Origin: Thiobacillus sp. UBA6205
GTDB taxonomy: Bacteria; Pseudomonadota; Gammaproteobacteria; Burkholderiales; Thiobacillaceae
DNA length: 44,695 nucleotides
Reading direction: 5' to 3'
Assembly: GCA_002421825.1 (NCBI GenBank)
Contig: DISR01000004.1
Coordinates: 2,176-46,870, forward strand
Shown here piece after piece: positions 1 through 7,974 of this stretch (the stretch's first letter is position 1; each line of letters begins with the position of its first letter). The translations under genes were made by a program, and so were the position numbers. Below the pieces are notes generated by a model, which saw only the letters and a program-made list of their open reading frames with translations, ran no database searches and was not told the origin of the DNA.

Positions 1-504
1 CCCCTCGCGCATCATGTCGTGCAGCGCGGTCAGCGCCGAGCGCTTCTTCGCCACGATGAGCAGACCGGAAGTCTCGCGGTCTAGGCGGTGCGCAAGCTCG
101 AGCATGCGCACGTCGGGGCGCTGCACGCGCAACTGTTCGATCACGCCATAGCTCACGCCGCTACCGCCATGCACGGCTTTGCCCGCCGGTTTGTCGATGA
201 CGATCAGTGCCTCATCCTCGAATACCACGGGCAACGGCTTGCCCGCGGGCGCAGGCGCGCTGCGGGTCGGCTCGGCGACGCGGATCGGCGGAATGCGCAC
301 CTCGTCGCCTTCCGCCAGGCGGTAGGTCTGCTGCACCCGGCCGCCGTTCACACGCACCTCGCCGCTGCGCAGGATGCGGTAGATGTGGCTCTTGGGCACG
401 CCCTTGGCGACGCGCAACAGGTAATTGTCGATGCGCTGACCGGCCGAAGCCTCGTCGATACGCTCGTGTCTTACCGCAATGCTTTTGCCTTCGATAGTCG
501 TCAT
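1..504 (-). CDS. rluC: 23S rRNA pseudouridine synthase RluC (N-terminal part, cut by window edge)
   Basis: RluC converts U955, U2504 and U2580 of 23S rRNA to pseudouridine. Reading the minus strand from the ATG at 502-504 gives 168 open codons that run off the left edge, so the C-terminal part of the catalytic domain is missing. Residues about 15-75 form an S4 RNA-binding domain (RIDNYLL, then SGEVRVNGGRV). The catalytic motif HRLDRETSG is at about 139-147, with the nucleophilic Asp at 142. The gene is divergent from rne, the standard rluC-rne arrangement in beta- and gammaproteobacteria, which favours RluC over RluD. No strong Shine-Dalgarno precedes the ATG. Confidence 0.93.
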   Translation of the reverse strand, partial: MTTIEGKSIAVRHERIDEASAGQRIDNYLLRVAKGVPKSHIYRILRSGEVRVNGGRVQQTYRLAEGDEVRIPPIRVAEPTRSAPAPAGKPLPVVFEDEALIVIDKPAGKAVHGGSGVSYGVIEQLRVQRPDVRMLELAHRLDRETSGLLIVAKKRSALTALHDMMREG

Positions 505-949
505 GAAATATACTTTCGGGCGGTTGACCCGGTCGCTGCCAGCCAAGTGCATCACGTCGAGGTTTCGTGCGTCAAAACGACGAAGCCGACAGACGACGGC
601 AGACTGCTGGCGATGAGCCCTGAAGAGCGCTCCCGGCGTCACCGCTGCGTGCCATCCAAAGCCGAAAAAGGCGCCGATGGTAACGCAATCGCCAACTTCG
701 ATACACCCATCCAGCCCCCGGGTTGGATATTGACGCGTTACTCGCACTTGCAGGATCAAATGTTCCGGCCCGGCAGCCCTACCCGGCGCGCCGGCGGGAG
801 CAAGAGAATATCGACCAGCCGACCCATCACAGCCCGACAAACCCACCGGATGAAAGCAGAAGCCCTACCCAATCGCTCCTGAACCCGGAAAGCGCGATGG
901 TGCGCGCCGTTCGTCCTGCCCGTGCTTCTGACGCGGGAGAACGATCCAA
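505..949 (+). promoter_or_regulatory. rluC-rne divergent intergenic region / probable long rne leader
   Basis: This 445-bp stretch has no convincing gene; the open frames across it are extensions of shadows of rluC or rne. It must hold the divergent promoters of rluC and rne. In E. coli, rne has a leader of several hundred nt through which RNase E cleaves its own mRNA, and the size here would fit the same idea. I found only weak sigma70-like matches (TTGACC at 524-529, TTGACG at 730-735), neither with a good -10. Just before the rne ATG, GGGAG at about 939-943 can serve as ribosome binding site. The leader role is inferred from position only. Confidence 0.4.
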
Positions 950-3586
950 ATGAAGCGCATGCTTTTCAATGCGACGCAGGCCGAAGAACTGCGCGTCGCG
1001 ATCGTGGATGGTCAGAAACTGATCGACCTCGATATCGAATCGGCCGCAAAAGAAGAACGAAAGAGCAACATCTACAAGGCGGTCATCACCCGCATCGAGC
1101 CCAGCCTCGAAGCGGCGTTCGTCGACTATGGCGCCGAGCGCCATGGCTTCCTGCCGTTCAAGGAAATCTCCCGCTCCTACTTCCAGCCTGGCGTTGACGC
1201 CGGCAAGGCCTCCATCAAGGAAGCCCTGAAGGAAGGCCAGGAGCTGATCGTCCAGGTCGAGAAGGACGAGCGCGGCAACAAGGGCGCGGCGCTCACCACC
1301 TACATCTCGCTGGCCGGCCGCTATCTGGTGCTGATGCCCAACAACCCGCGCGGGGGCGGTGTTTCGCGCCGCGTCGAGGGTGACGAGCGTGCGGAGCTGC
1401 GCGAGGTCATGGACCAGCTCGACGTACCGCAGGGCATGAGCCTGATCGCCCGCACCGCCGCCATTGGCCGCAACGCCGAAGAGCTGGAGTGGGACCTCAA
1501 CTACCTGATGCAGCTGTGGCGCGCCATCGAAGGCGCAGCTCAGGGCCAGACCGGCGCATTCCTGATCTACCAGGAAGGTAGCCTCGTGATCCGCGCGATC
1601 CGCGACTACTTCCAGCCCGACATCGGCGAGATCCTCATCGACACCGATGACGTCTATGAGCAGGCGCGCCAGTTCATGGCCCACGTCATGCCGGGCAACG
1701 TCAACCGCGTGAAGCGCTACAGCGACGACGTGCCGCTGTTCTCGCGCTTCCAGATCGAACACCAGATCGAGTCCGCCTACTCGCGCCAGGTCAACCTGCC
1801 CTCCGGCGGCGCCATCGTCATCGACCACACCGAAGCCCTGGTCTCCATCGACGTCAACTCGGCGCGCGCCACCAAGGGTGGCGACATCGAGGAAACCGCC
1901 TACCGCACCAACCTGGAAGCGGCTGACGAAATCGCGCGCCAGGCCAGGCTGCGCGACCTCGGCGGGCTCATTGTGATCGACTTCATCGACATGGAATCGC
2001 AGAAGAACCAGCGCGAGGTGGAAAACCGCCTGCGCGACGCCCTGCACCACGACCGCGCCCGCGTGCAGATGGGCAAGATCTCGCGCTTCGGCCTGATGGA
2101 ACTGTCGCGCCAGCGCCTGCAGCCGTCCCTGGGAGAAACCAGCCACCAGCCCTGCCCGCGCTGCAGCGGCACCGGCCACATCCGCGGCGCCGAGTCCACC
2201 GCGTTGCACATCCTGCGCATCCTGCAGGAAGAGGCCATGAAGGAAAACACCGGCGCCATCCACGCCCAGGTGCCGGTGGAAGTCGCCACTTTCCTGCTGA
2301 ATGAAAAGCGCCAGGACATTCACGCCCTGGAAGCGCGCTTCAAGATCAACGTGGTGCTGATTCCCAACATCCACCTGGAAACGCCTCACTACACCATCGA
2401 ACGCGTCAAGCATGAAGACCTCAATCGCGAGGGCGCGACGGAACCCAGCTACAAGATGGTCGCCATCCCTGAAGCCGAGGCTGCCTACACCGCCCACGAG
2501 CAGAAGGCTGCCGCGCCAGAGGCCATGGTCAAGGGCATCACGCCCGCCCAGCCTGCCCCAGTGATCGCGCCGCCACCTGCCGCCGCGCCGGCCGCCGAAT
2601 CCGCCGGCCTCATCAGCCGTATCATCGGCTGGTTCAAGAAGGCCGAGCAGCCGGCGCCGGCCGTCGAACCCAAACGCGAAGCCCGCAAGCCGGCAGTCCG
2701 CCGCGAACGCGGCGAGCGTGAACGCGGCGAACGGCGCGAGCGCCCGGCACGGCCGCCGCGCGAAGCACGCCGCGCCGAACAACCCGAAACCGCAGAGGCG
2801 CGCCCGCAGGAGGCCAGGGAGAAGCCCCAGCGCCAACCCAGGCAGGCCCGCCAGCCCAGAGGAGAACAGGCGGCAGCCCCGGCCGAAGCCCAACGCCAGC
2901 CCGCGCAAGCCGGAGAAACCGCTCCGCGCGAAGGCAGCAGCAGCCGCCGCCGCCGCGGCAGTCGCGGCGGAGAGCGCGGTGAGCGCGTACAGCAGCAACC
3001 ATCACAGCCGCAGGCTGAAGCGGCCAGCGCAGCACCGGTTTCCGCCCGCCCTGCGCCCACCCAGGACCACGAGCCCGCACCGGCTCCCGTGCCTGTCGCG
3101 GCAGCCGTGCCGGAACCGGTTGCAGTTCAGGCAGCGCCCGCACCGGCCGTTTCTGCCCCTGTGCCGGTATCCGCACCCGAACCTGCCGCGGTCGAGGCCG
3201 AACCCGCGCTGGCCGCACCCGCTGCAAGCGCCCCGGCCGAGCCTGTTGCCCAGGTTCCCGCGGGAGTGACGGCCAAGCCGGAAGACGTTCTCAAGACCCT
3301 GGGGAGCGAGGCCGACCTGAGCCAGGTGGAAACGCAAAGCACGCCGCCTGCATCGGCGGAGAGCGAGGCAGCCGCCCCCAGCGGTCGCCGTCCGCGCCGG
3401 CGCACGCAGGCCACGGCCCCGGCGCAAGCGGAACTCATGCAGGTCGAGACCAGCGCACCGGCCGCGGCTCCGTCGTCGACCGAGGAAGCGACCACGCCGC
3501 GCTCGCACGGCCCGGGACGCCGCCGCCGCGCCGGCAATCAACCGGTGGCCAATGAGCCCCTGGTTCAGGTGGAAACCCAGCAGTAA
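950..3586 (+). CDS. rne: Ribonuclease E
   Basis: RNase E is the essential endonuclease for mRNA decay and for rRNA and tRNA maturation, and the scaffold of the degradosome. The 878-residue protein starts MKRMLFNATQ like other RNase E proteins. It shows an S1 domain (about 37-120), a 5'-sensor region (about 200-225), the DNase I-like catalytic core with metal-binding Asp301 and Asp344, and the zinc-link CPRC at 402-405. Residues about 551-565 (GLISRIIGWFKKA) form an amphipathic segment like the membrane-targeting helix of enteric RNase E. From about 570 the protein is low-complexity: an Arg/Glu-rich RNA-binding stretch (about 575-630), then Pro/Ala-rich sequence. A six-residue motif, L-x-Q-V-E-T, occurs three times in the last 90 residues. 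A perfect hairpin follows the stop. Confidence 0.97.
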   Translation: MKRMLFNATQAEELRVAIVDGQKLIDLDIESAAKEERKSNIYKAVITRIEPSLEAAFVDYGAERHGFLPFKEISRSYFQPGVDAGKASIKEALKEGQELIVQVEKDERGNKGAALTTYISLAGRYLVLMPNNPRGGGVSRRVEGDERAELREVMDQLDVPQGMSLIARTAAIGRNAEELEWDLNYLMQLWRAIEGAAQGQTGAFLIYQEGSLVIRAIRDYFQPDIGEILIDTDDVYEQARQFMAHVMPGNVNRVKRYSDDVPLFSRFQIEHQIESAYSRQVNLPSGGAIVIDHTEALVSIDVNSARATKGGDIEETAYRTNLEAADEIARQARLRDLGGLIVIDFIDMESQKNQREVENRLRDALHHDRARVQMGKISRFGLMELSRQRLQPSLGETSHQPCPRCSGTGHIRGAESTALHILRILQEEAMKENTGAIHAQVPVEVATFLLNEKRQDIHALEARFKINVVLIPNIHLETPHYTIERVKHEDLNREGATEPSYKMVAIPEAEAAYTAHEQKAAAPEAMVKGITPAQPAPVIAPPPAAAPAAESAGLISRIIGWFKKAEQPAPAVEPKREARKPAVRRERGERERGERRERPARPPREARRAEQPETAEARPQEAREKPQRQPRQARQPRGEQAAAPAEAQRQPAQAGETAPREGSSSRRRRGSRGGERGERVQQQPSQPQAEAASAAPVSARPAPTQDHEPAPAPVPVAAAVPEPVAVQAAPAPAVSAPVPVSAPEPAAVEAEPALAAPAASAPAEPVAQVPAGVTAKPEDVLKTLGSEADLSQVETQSTPPASAESEAAAPSGRRPRRRTQATAPAQAELMQVETSAPAAAPSSTEEATTPRSHGPGRRRRAGNQPVANEPLVQVETQQ

Positions 3587-3606
3587 GCGAAACCAGGCGA
3601 CGCAAC

Positions 3607-3639
3607 GAACAAACAGGGGGCCTGGCCCCCTGTTTGTTC
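3607..3639. terminator. Perfect hairpin between convergent rne and the phosphatase gene
   Basis: GAACAAACAGGGGGCC at 3607-3622 and its exact reverse complement at 3624-3639 are separated by one base, giving up to 16 paired bases. It lies between the rne stop (3586) and the stop of the convergent phosphatase gene (3656), so it can end transcripts from both sides. The A/T-rich outer part of each arm supplies a U-rich end in either direction, although there is no pure poly-U run. Confidence 0.75.
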
Positions 3640-3655
3640 GTGAACCGGCGTTTGT

Positions 3656-4144
3656 TCAGCCCTTGCCCGGAAGCGCAGCCTGGATATCGCCCATCAAGCC
3701 CTGAACCGCATCCTCGATCATGTCGAGGTTTTCCTCGAAGCCGCCCGCCCCGCCGTAATACGGATCGGGCACCTCCTGGCCGGGGAACCTGCTGCTGTAT
3801 GACAACAGCAGGCGGACCTTTTCACGGGCATGGGGCGGCGCATTGTGCCTGAGGATGCCGAGGTTGGCTTCGTCCATGGCCAGGATGTAATCGAACCTGT
3901 CGAAATCCTCAGCGGCGACCTGACGGCCGCGCAAATCCGAAATATCCACCCCGCGACGGCTGATGGCATTTTGCGCGCGCGGATCGGGGGGCTTGCCGAT
4001 GTGATAACTGTGCGTTCCCGCCGAATCGATGACAACCGCGTCCTGCAAGCCGGCCTTGGCGACTTCACGCCGGAAAATGCCCTCCGCCATGGGCGAACGG
4101 CAGATATTGCCCATGCAGACCATGAGCACGGAAATTTTCTTCAT
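3656..4144 (-). CDS. Low-molecular-weight protein-tyrosine phosphatase
   Basis: A cytoplasmic phosphotyrosine phosphatase of the LMW-PTP/arsenate reductase fold, about 162 residues. The P-loop VCMGNICRSP near the N-terminus carries the nucleophilic Cys10 and Arg16 (C-x5-R), and DPYYGG near residue 127 supplies the general acid Asp. I chose the ATG at 4144 (MKKISVL), which begins directly at the first beta strand. A TTG three codons upstream (4153) has AAGG five bases before it and is a possible alternative. The gene is convergent with rne. LMW-PTPs next to polysaccharide kinases act on capsule export, but no such kinase is adjacent here, so the substrate is unknown. Confidence 0.92.
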   Translation of the reverse strand: MKKISVLMVCMGNICRSPMAEGIFRREVAKAGLQDAVVIDSAGTHSYHIGKPPDPRAQNAISRRGVDISDLRGRQVAAEDFDRFDYILAMDEANLGILRHNAPPHAREKVRLLLSYSSRFPGQEVPDPYYGGAGGFEENLDMIEDAVQGLMGDIQAALPGKG

Positions 4145-4216
4145 GCGAAACAAAAAGACCTTGGCGATTCCGCTGCGAATTCTACCGCCAATGCCTGCAA
4201 AACGCGACGGCGCCGC

Positions 4217-7200
4217 TCACTGCCTCGAACCGCTGCGGCCCAGCGCCAGAGAGCTGACCGCGCTCGCCGGCAAGGGCGGCGAATAAAAGAACCCCTGCAC
4301 TTTGCGGCAGCCCAGTTCCATCAGGCGTTTTAGCTGGGCTTCGTCTTCCACCCCTTCGGCGATCACGCTCATGTTGAAGTTGCGCGCGATCAGGATGATG
4401 GTCGACACCATCTCCGTCTCCTCGACCCCTGACGCCAGGCGACCGACGAAACTGCGGTCGACCTTCAGCGCATCGAAGGGGAAGTTGTGCAGATAGTTCA
4501 GCGACGAGTAACCGATGCCGAAGTCGTCGATATACAGGTTCACCCCGAGCGCCTTGAGATCACACAGGGTTTTGTGGATCGACTCCGGGTTTTGCAGCAG
4601 GACGCTTTCGGTGATTTCCAGGGCGATGTGGCGCGGTTCGACGCCGGCCCCCCTGATTGCCGCGGTGACACGCTCCAGCAGGTCCGGCTGCAGGAATTGC
4701 TTGGCGGACAGGTTGACGCTCATATACAGGCCCGCGCGTTCCGGGAAGCTGCGGCGCCATTCCCGCAACTGGCGGCTGGCCTCCATCAGCACCCACTGGC
4801 CGATCTCGTTGATGAGCCCCGTTTCTTCCGCCAGCGGAATGAACTCGGCGGGCGGGATCATGCCGCGTTCCGGGTGCGCCCAGCGCACCAGGGCCTCGAA
4901 GCCGAGCACCTCGCCGCTTTCCGCCTCGACGATGGGCTGGTAATGGACGAGCAGTTCCGCCCGCTCCAATGCCCGGCGCAGTTCGGATTCCAGCGTCAGT
5001 TGCGCAACTGCGCGCAGATGCATGTGCTCGTCGAACAAGGCCGTTTGCGCGGCGCCCTGGGATTTTGCTCGATACATTGCGGTGTCCGCGTCGCGCAACA
5101 GTTCATAGGCGTCGCGGCTGTCGCGCCCGGCGACGGCAATGCCGATGCTCGTGGAGACGAACACCTCGCGACTGCCCAGCATGACCGGCGGCTGCAGGGC
5201 TGCATGCAGGCGCTCGGCCACCCGCATGACGTCGGCAGCCTCCGTCGCGTCTTCGACCAGAACGGTGAACTCGTCACCGCTCATGCGCGCGACCGTGTCT
5301 TCCGGCCGCAAGCAGGATCGAATGCGCTCGCTCACCTCCAGCAGCAACTGGTCACCCAGCGTGTGGCCCAGGCTGTCGTTGATGGTCTTGAAGCGGTCCA
5401 GGTCAAGATAGAACACGGCACAGCGCATTTCCGGATGCCGCTCGTCAAAGCGCAGGCACTGTTCCAGACGATCCACGAACAGGGAGCGGTTCGGCAGCCC
5501 GGTGAGTTCGTCGTGATAGGCACGATGGCGCAACTGCTGTTCGGCCTGGTCACGCTGGATCATGCCGGCCACGGCATGCGCGGCAGCGGTAAGGAATTGC
5601 ACTTCCTCGGCTGTCTGGGCGTGATGCTCGTCTACGTAGAGGTTCAGAACTCCGAGCAGAACTTCGTCGAACAGGAGAGGCACGCAAAAATGGCCGTGCG
5701 CCTTCATGCCGGGGTAGCTGACTTCATGCCGCTTGTCCACGCAATCGACAAACAGCAGTTCGCGGCCGACGGCTGCCTTGCCGCACAGACAATGGCCTCT
5801 CTCGACCGTGGAGCAGGCCCGCTCGATGTTCTCGGAAAGCCCGTGCCTGGCCGCCATGCGGAGGTTTCCGGCGGCGTCGGCAAGGAAAATGCAGCCGGAA
5901 TCCTGCAGGGACAGCCAGGGCGTCGACAGGATGAGGTCCAGTGCCTGTTGCAGGCGCTGCTCGAAGGGGTTCGGACGCATGGTGGTTTCGAGCAGTTCCG
6001 CCAGCACCCGTTGCGCATGGTAATCGCGGTTGATCTTGTCGAGCGCCGCCTTGCGCTCGCTGATGTCGCGCACGTAGGCGCTAAAGCAGGGGGAGCCTCC
6101 GGCCCGGATCAGCGCGATGGAAATCTCTATGGGAAACTCATGCCCGTTCCTGTGCAGGGCGACCAGTTCGACGCGCCGGCCGATCAGGGTCGAGCCGCCG
6201 CGCTCGAGGGCGCTCTTCAGCCCTGCTTCGTGCCGGGCATGGAAGCGCTCCGGGATGATCGTTTCAGAAAGCGAGCGCCCCAGTGCCTCTTGGCGCGACC
6301 AGCCGAAGGCCTGCTCGGCTTGTGGATTCCAGTCGATGATCTCGTTGCCGGCGTTGATCGCGATGACCGCATCGAGCGAAGCGCCGAGAATCGCTTTCGT
6401 CCGCTCCTGCTGCTCCTCCAGCGCGTGGTGCATGCCTTCACGCTCCGCGATGCGCCGCCGCAGTTGCCATGCAGTAACGCCAATCCCCAGGATGCCGAAC
6501 ACCCAGAGGGTGCCGTGCCCCAGTACCAGCGAGCGGATGCGCGTGTCTGCGGCCGCATGGAGCGGTGCCAGCGGCACCGACACGCTGACGCCGCCGGCAA
6601 GATCGCCCACCCTGTATCCCTGCTGGACATGGCAAGGCAGGCACTTCTGCCCCATCTTCATCGGCCGTATCAGGCGCAGAAAGGGCTCCTCCCCGATTTC
6701 GTCGATCCCCGTGACCTCCTCGACCCCTTGGCGGAGCTCCGCCAAGGCACGTGCTTCCCAGGAATCGGGGCTGTTTTTTGGATTGATCGGCTTGAGTCCG
6801 CTCAGATGGCTGCGCGCACCTGAACTCGTCTCGGTCAGTTCGTTGAACTGGCGCACCATCAGCGCCGGATTGATGAGGGTCAGCAGACGCCCGGAGGGCG
6901 TGTGCACATCGCGCTCCGGCATGCCGGCCACATAGGGATCGGGCCGGGTTTCCGGGGTGACCGGCACATACACTCCGCCATGGCGCGTGGCCCAGTTGCG
7001 GAATGACTGATCCTTGAAGAAGTTCGCGCGCAGTTCGACCCGGGCCTGTTCCAGCACCAGATCGCGCACCTGCGTGATGTTCCAGACCAGCGACACGAGG
7101 GTCGCCCCGGACCAAAACACCGCCAGCACGATCGCCCAGGTCGAAACCGGCACGCCTTTGGCACGCATCACGGCAGCCTGGCTGTCGCAACCCTCCTCAA

Positions 7201-7258
7201 GCCCCATTCTCGTTATGTTCGTAATTATGAGTATTCTGTTATTTCGGCAGGGCCGCAC
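4217..7258 (-). CDS. Membrane sensor with DUF3365-type heme-c domain, PAS, GAF, GGDEF and EAL
   Basis: A c-di-GMP enzyme of up to 1013 residues in the inner membrane. Order: a transmembrane segment (about 40-60), a periplasmic DUF3365/Tll0287-like sensor (about 70-235) with a CXXCH heme-c site at 206-210, a second membrane segment (about 246-264), PAS (about 290-400), GAF (about 425-570), GGDEF (about 580-745) with the active-site variant SGDEF, and EAL (about 755-1005). The EAL domain has EAL in FEALVRW, plus NLSAKQF, ITESV, DDFG and LKVDRSF, so phosphodiesterase residues look intact. The longest start is a GTG at 7258. It lies right after a TATAAA sequence that may be a -10 box, so the ATGs at 7207 or 7168 are plausible true starts. 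Redox or gas sensing through the heme is inferred from the domain family. Confidence 0.9.
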   Translation of the reverse strand: MRPCRNNRILIITNITRMGLEEGCDSQAAVMRAKGVPVSTWAIVLAVFWSGATLVSLVWNITQVRDLVLEQARVELRANFFKDQSFRNWATRHGGVYVPVTPETRPDPYVAGMPERDVHTPSGRLLTLINPALMVRQFNELTETSSGARSHLSGLKPINPKNSPDSWEARALAELRQGVEEVTGIDEIGEEPFLRLIRPMKMGQKCLPCHVQQGYRVGDLAGGVSVSVPLAPLHAAADTRIRSLVLGHGTLWVFGILGIGVTAWQLRRRIAEREGMHHALEEQQERTKAILGASLDAVIAINAGNEIIDWNPQAEQAFGWSRQEALGRSLSETIIPERFHARHEAGLKSALERGGSTLIGRRVELVALHRNGHEFPIEISIALIRAGGSPCFSAYVRDISERKAALDKINRDYHAQRVLAELLETTMRPNPFEQRLQQALDLILSTPWLSLQDSGCIFLADAAGNLRMAARHGLSENIERACSTVERGHCLCGKAAVGRELLFVDCVDKRHEVSYPGMKAHGHFCVPLLFDEVLLGVLNLYVDEHHAQTAEEVQFLTAAAHAVAGMIQRDQAEQQLRHRAYHDELTGLPNRSLFVDRLEQCLRFDERHPEMRCAVFYLDLDRFKTINDSLGHTLGDQLLLEVSERIRSCLRPEDTVARMSGDEFTVLVEDATEAADVMRVAERLHAALQPPVMLGSREVFVSTSIGIAVAGRDSRDAYELLRDADTAMYRAKSQGAAQTALFDEHMHLRAVAQLTLESELRRALERAELLVHYQPIVEAESGEVLGFEALVRWAHPERGMIPPAEFIPLAEETGLINEIGQWVLMEASRQLREWRRSFPERAGLYMSVNLSAKQFLQPDLLERVTAAIRGAGVEPRHIALEITESVLLQNPESIHKTLCDLKALGVNLYIDDFGIGYSSLNYLHNFPFDALKVDRSFVGRLASGVEETEMVSTIILIARNFNMSVIAEGVEDEAQLKRLMELGCRKVQGFFYSPPLPASAVSSLALGRSGSRQ

Positions 7259-7301
7259 AAAGCTTTATAGAGGCCGGCAAAGGAAAAGCTGTCTTGCCTG
7301 G

Positions 7302-7334
7302 GGCCGCCCACAGGCGGCCTTCCCGGAATCCGGG
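7302..7334 (-). terminator. Possible terminator hairpins downstream of the small receiver-like gene
   Basis: Two adjacent inverted repeats lie in the 134-bp gap: GGCCGCC/GGCGGCC (7302-7319, 4-nt loop) and CCCGGA/TCCGGG (7322-7334). They follow the 7393-7761 gene on the minus strand. There is no T-run, so Rho-independent termination is uncertain. Confidence 0.35.
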
Positions 7335-7392
7335 CAAAACAAGCCCGCGAACAGGGTTACGGGCGAGTCGGAGAAACCGGGGAAAACGCGGA

Positions 7393-7761
7393 TCAGGCAG
7401 CGGCCAGCGGCAGCCTGTCCAGCATGGCAAGCAGGCGCGAGGGAATGAGCGGGCGGTGTGCCACCTTGTCGCTGCCATGCGATTCGTAGCCCGGATCGGC
7501 GATCAGGATGGCCGACGCTTCGCCGATGTTGTTGGCAATGCGCCAGCGCGTGTAGGCATCGGCCTTGCTCGCATCCACGAGGTAGATGTGGCTGCCCTCG
7601 CCGGGGTTGGCGATCGCGTATTTGCGGTTGCGGCTGCCCTTGGCAATCGCGGAGATCATGCACAGGCTTTTCAGCATGCGCAGTTCGTTGTCCTCGAGAC
7701 CGACAGGAAGGATGGTGATGAGATCGCTCTTGAAAACGGATTCCTGCGCATTGATTGACAT
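7393..7761 (-). CDS. Small uncharacterised protein, receiver-like C-terminal half
   Basis: I do not recognise a named family. The ATG at 7761 gives 122 residues (MSINAQESVF) and is preceded by GGGAG at 8-base spacing; a longer frame reaching 7953 has no such site. The C-terminal part has a hydrophobic strand (ASAILIADP), a conserved-looking Lys (SDKVAHRPL) and an amphipathic last helix (PSRLLAMLDRL), reminiscent of the second half of a CheY-like receiver. The usual acidic pocket and phospho-acceptor Asp are not evident, so a pseudo-receiver is possible. It lies upstream of and in the same direction as the heme GGDEF-EAL gene, 134 bp away, and may share its signalling role. Confidence 0.7.
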   Translation of the reverse strand: MSINAQESVFKSDLITILPVGLEDNELRMLKSLCMISAIAKGSRNRKYAIANPGEGSHIYLVDASKADAYTRWRIANNIGEASAILIADPGYESHGSDKVAHRPLIPSRLLAMLDRLPLAAA

Positions 7762-7974
7762 GATCCTTGCTCCCATAAGCTGGCCCCGCCCGGACGATTT
7801 GCCGTAGCGCCCGAACATCTTCCCGGAAACGCCTTGCAAATTTCCTGCAGCATCATGACGAGCGAATGAATTTGCCGCGTGCCCGGAATTTCCCAATAGC
7901 GACAATATTCCGGCGAATTCCATACAGCTTGAGTTGTAGACGGCCTGAGCCACGGGTTCCTGCCTGGGCGAGAA

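Noticed and set aside
827..2998. 723-residue open frame on the minus strand opposite rne
   Set aside because: It is an Ala/Gly/Arg-rich antisense shadow in GC-rich DNA, and RNase E on the other strand is certain.
4487..6823. 778-residue open frame on the + strand opposite the GGDEF-EAL gene
   Set aside because: Antisense shadow; composition is unlike real proteins here and all recognised domains are on the minus strand.
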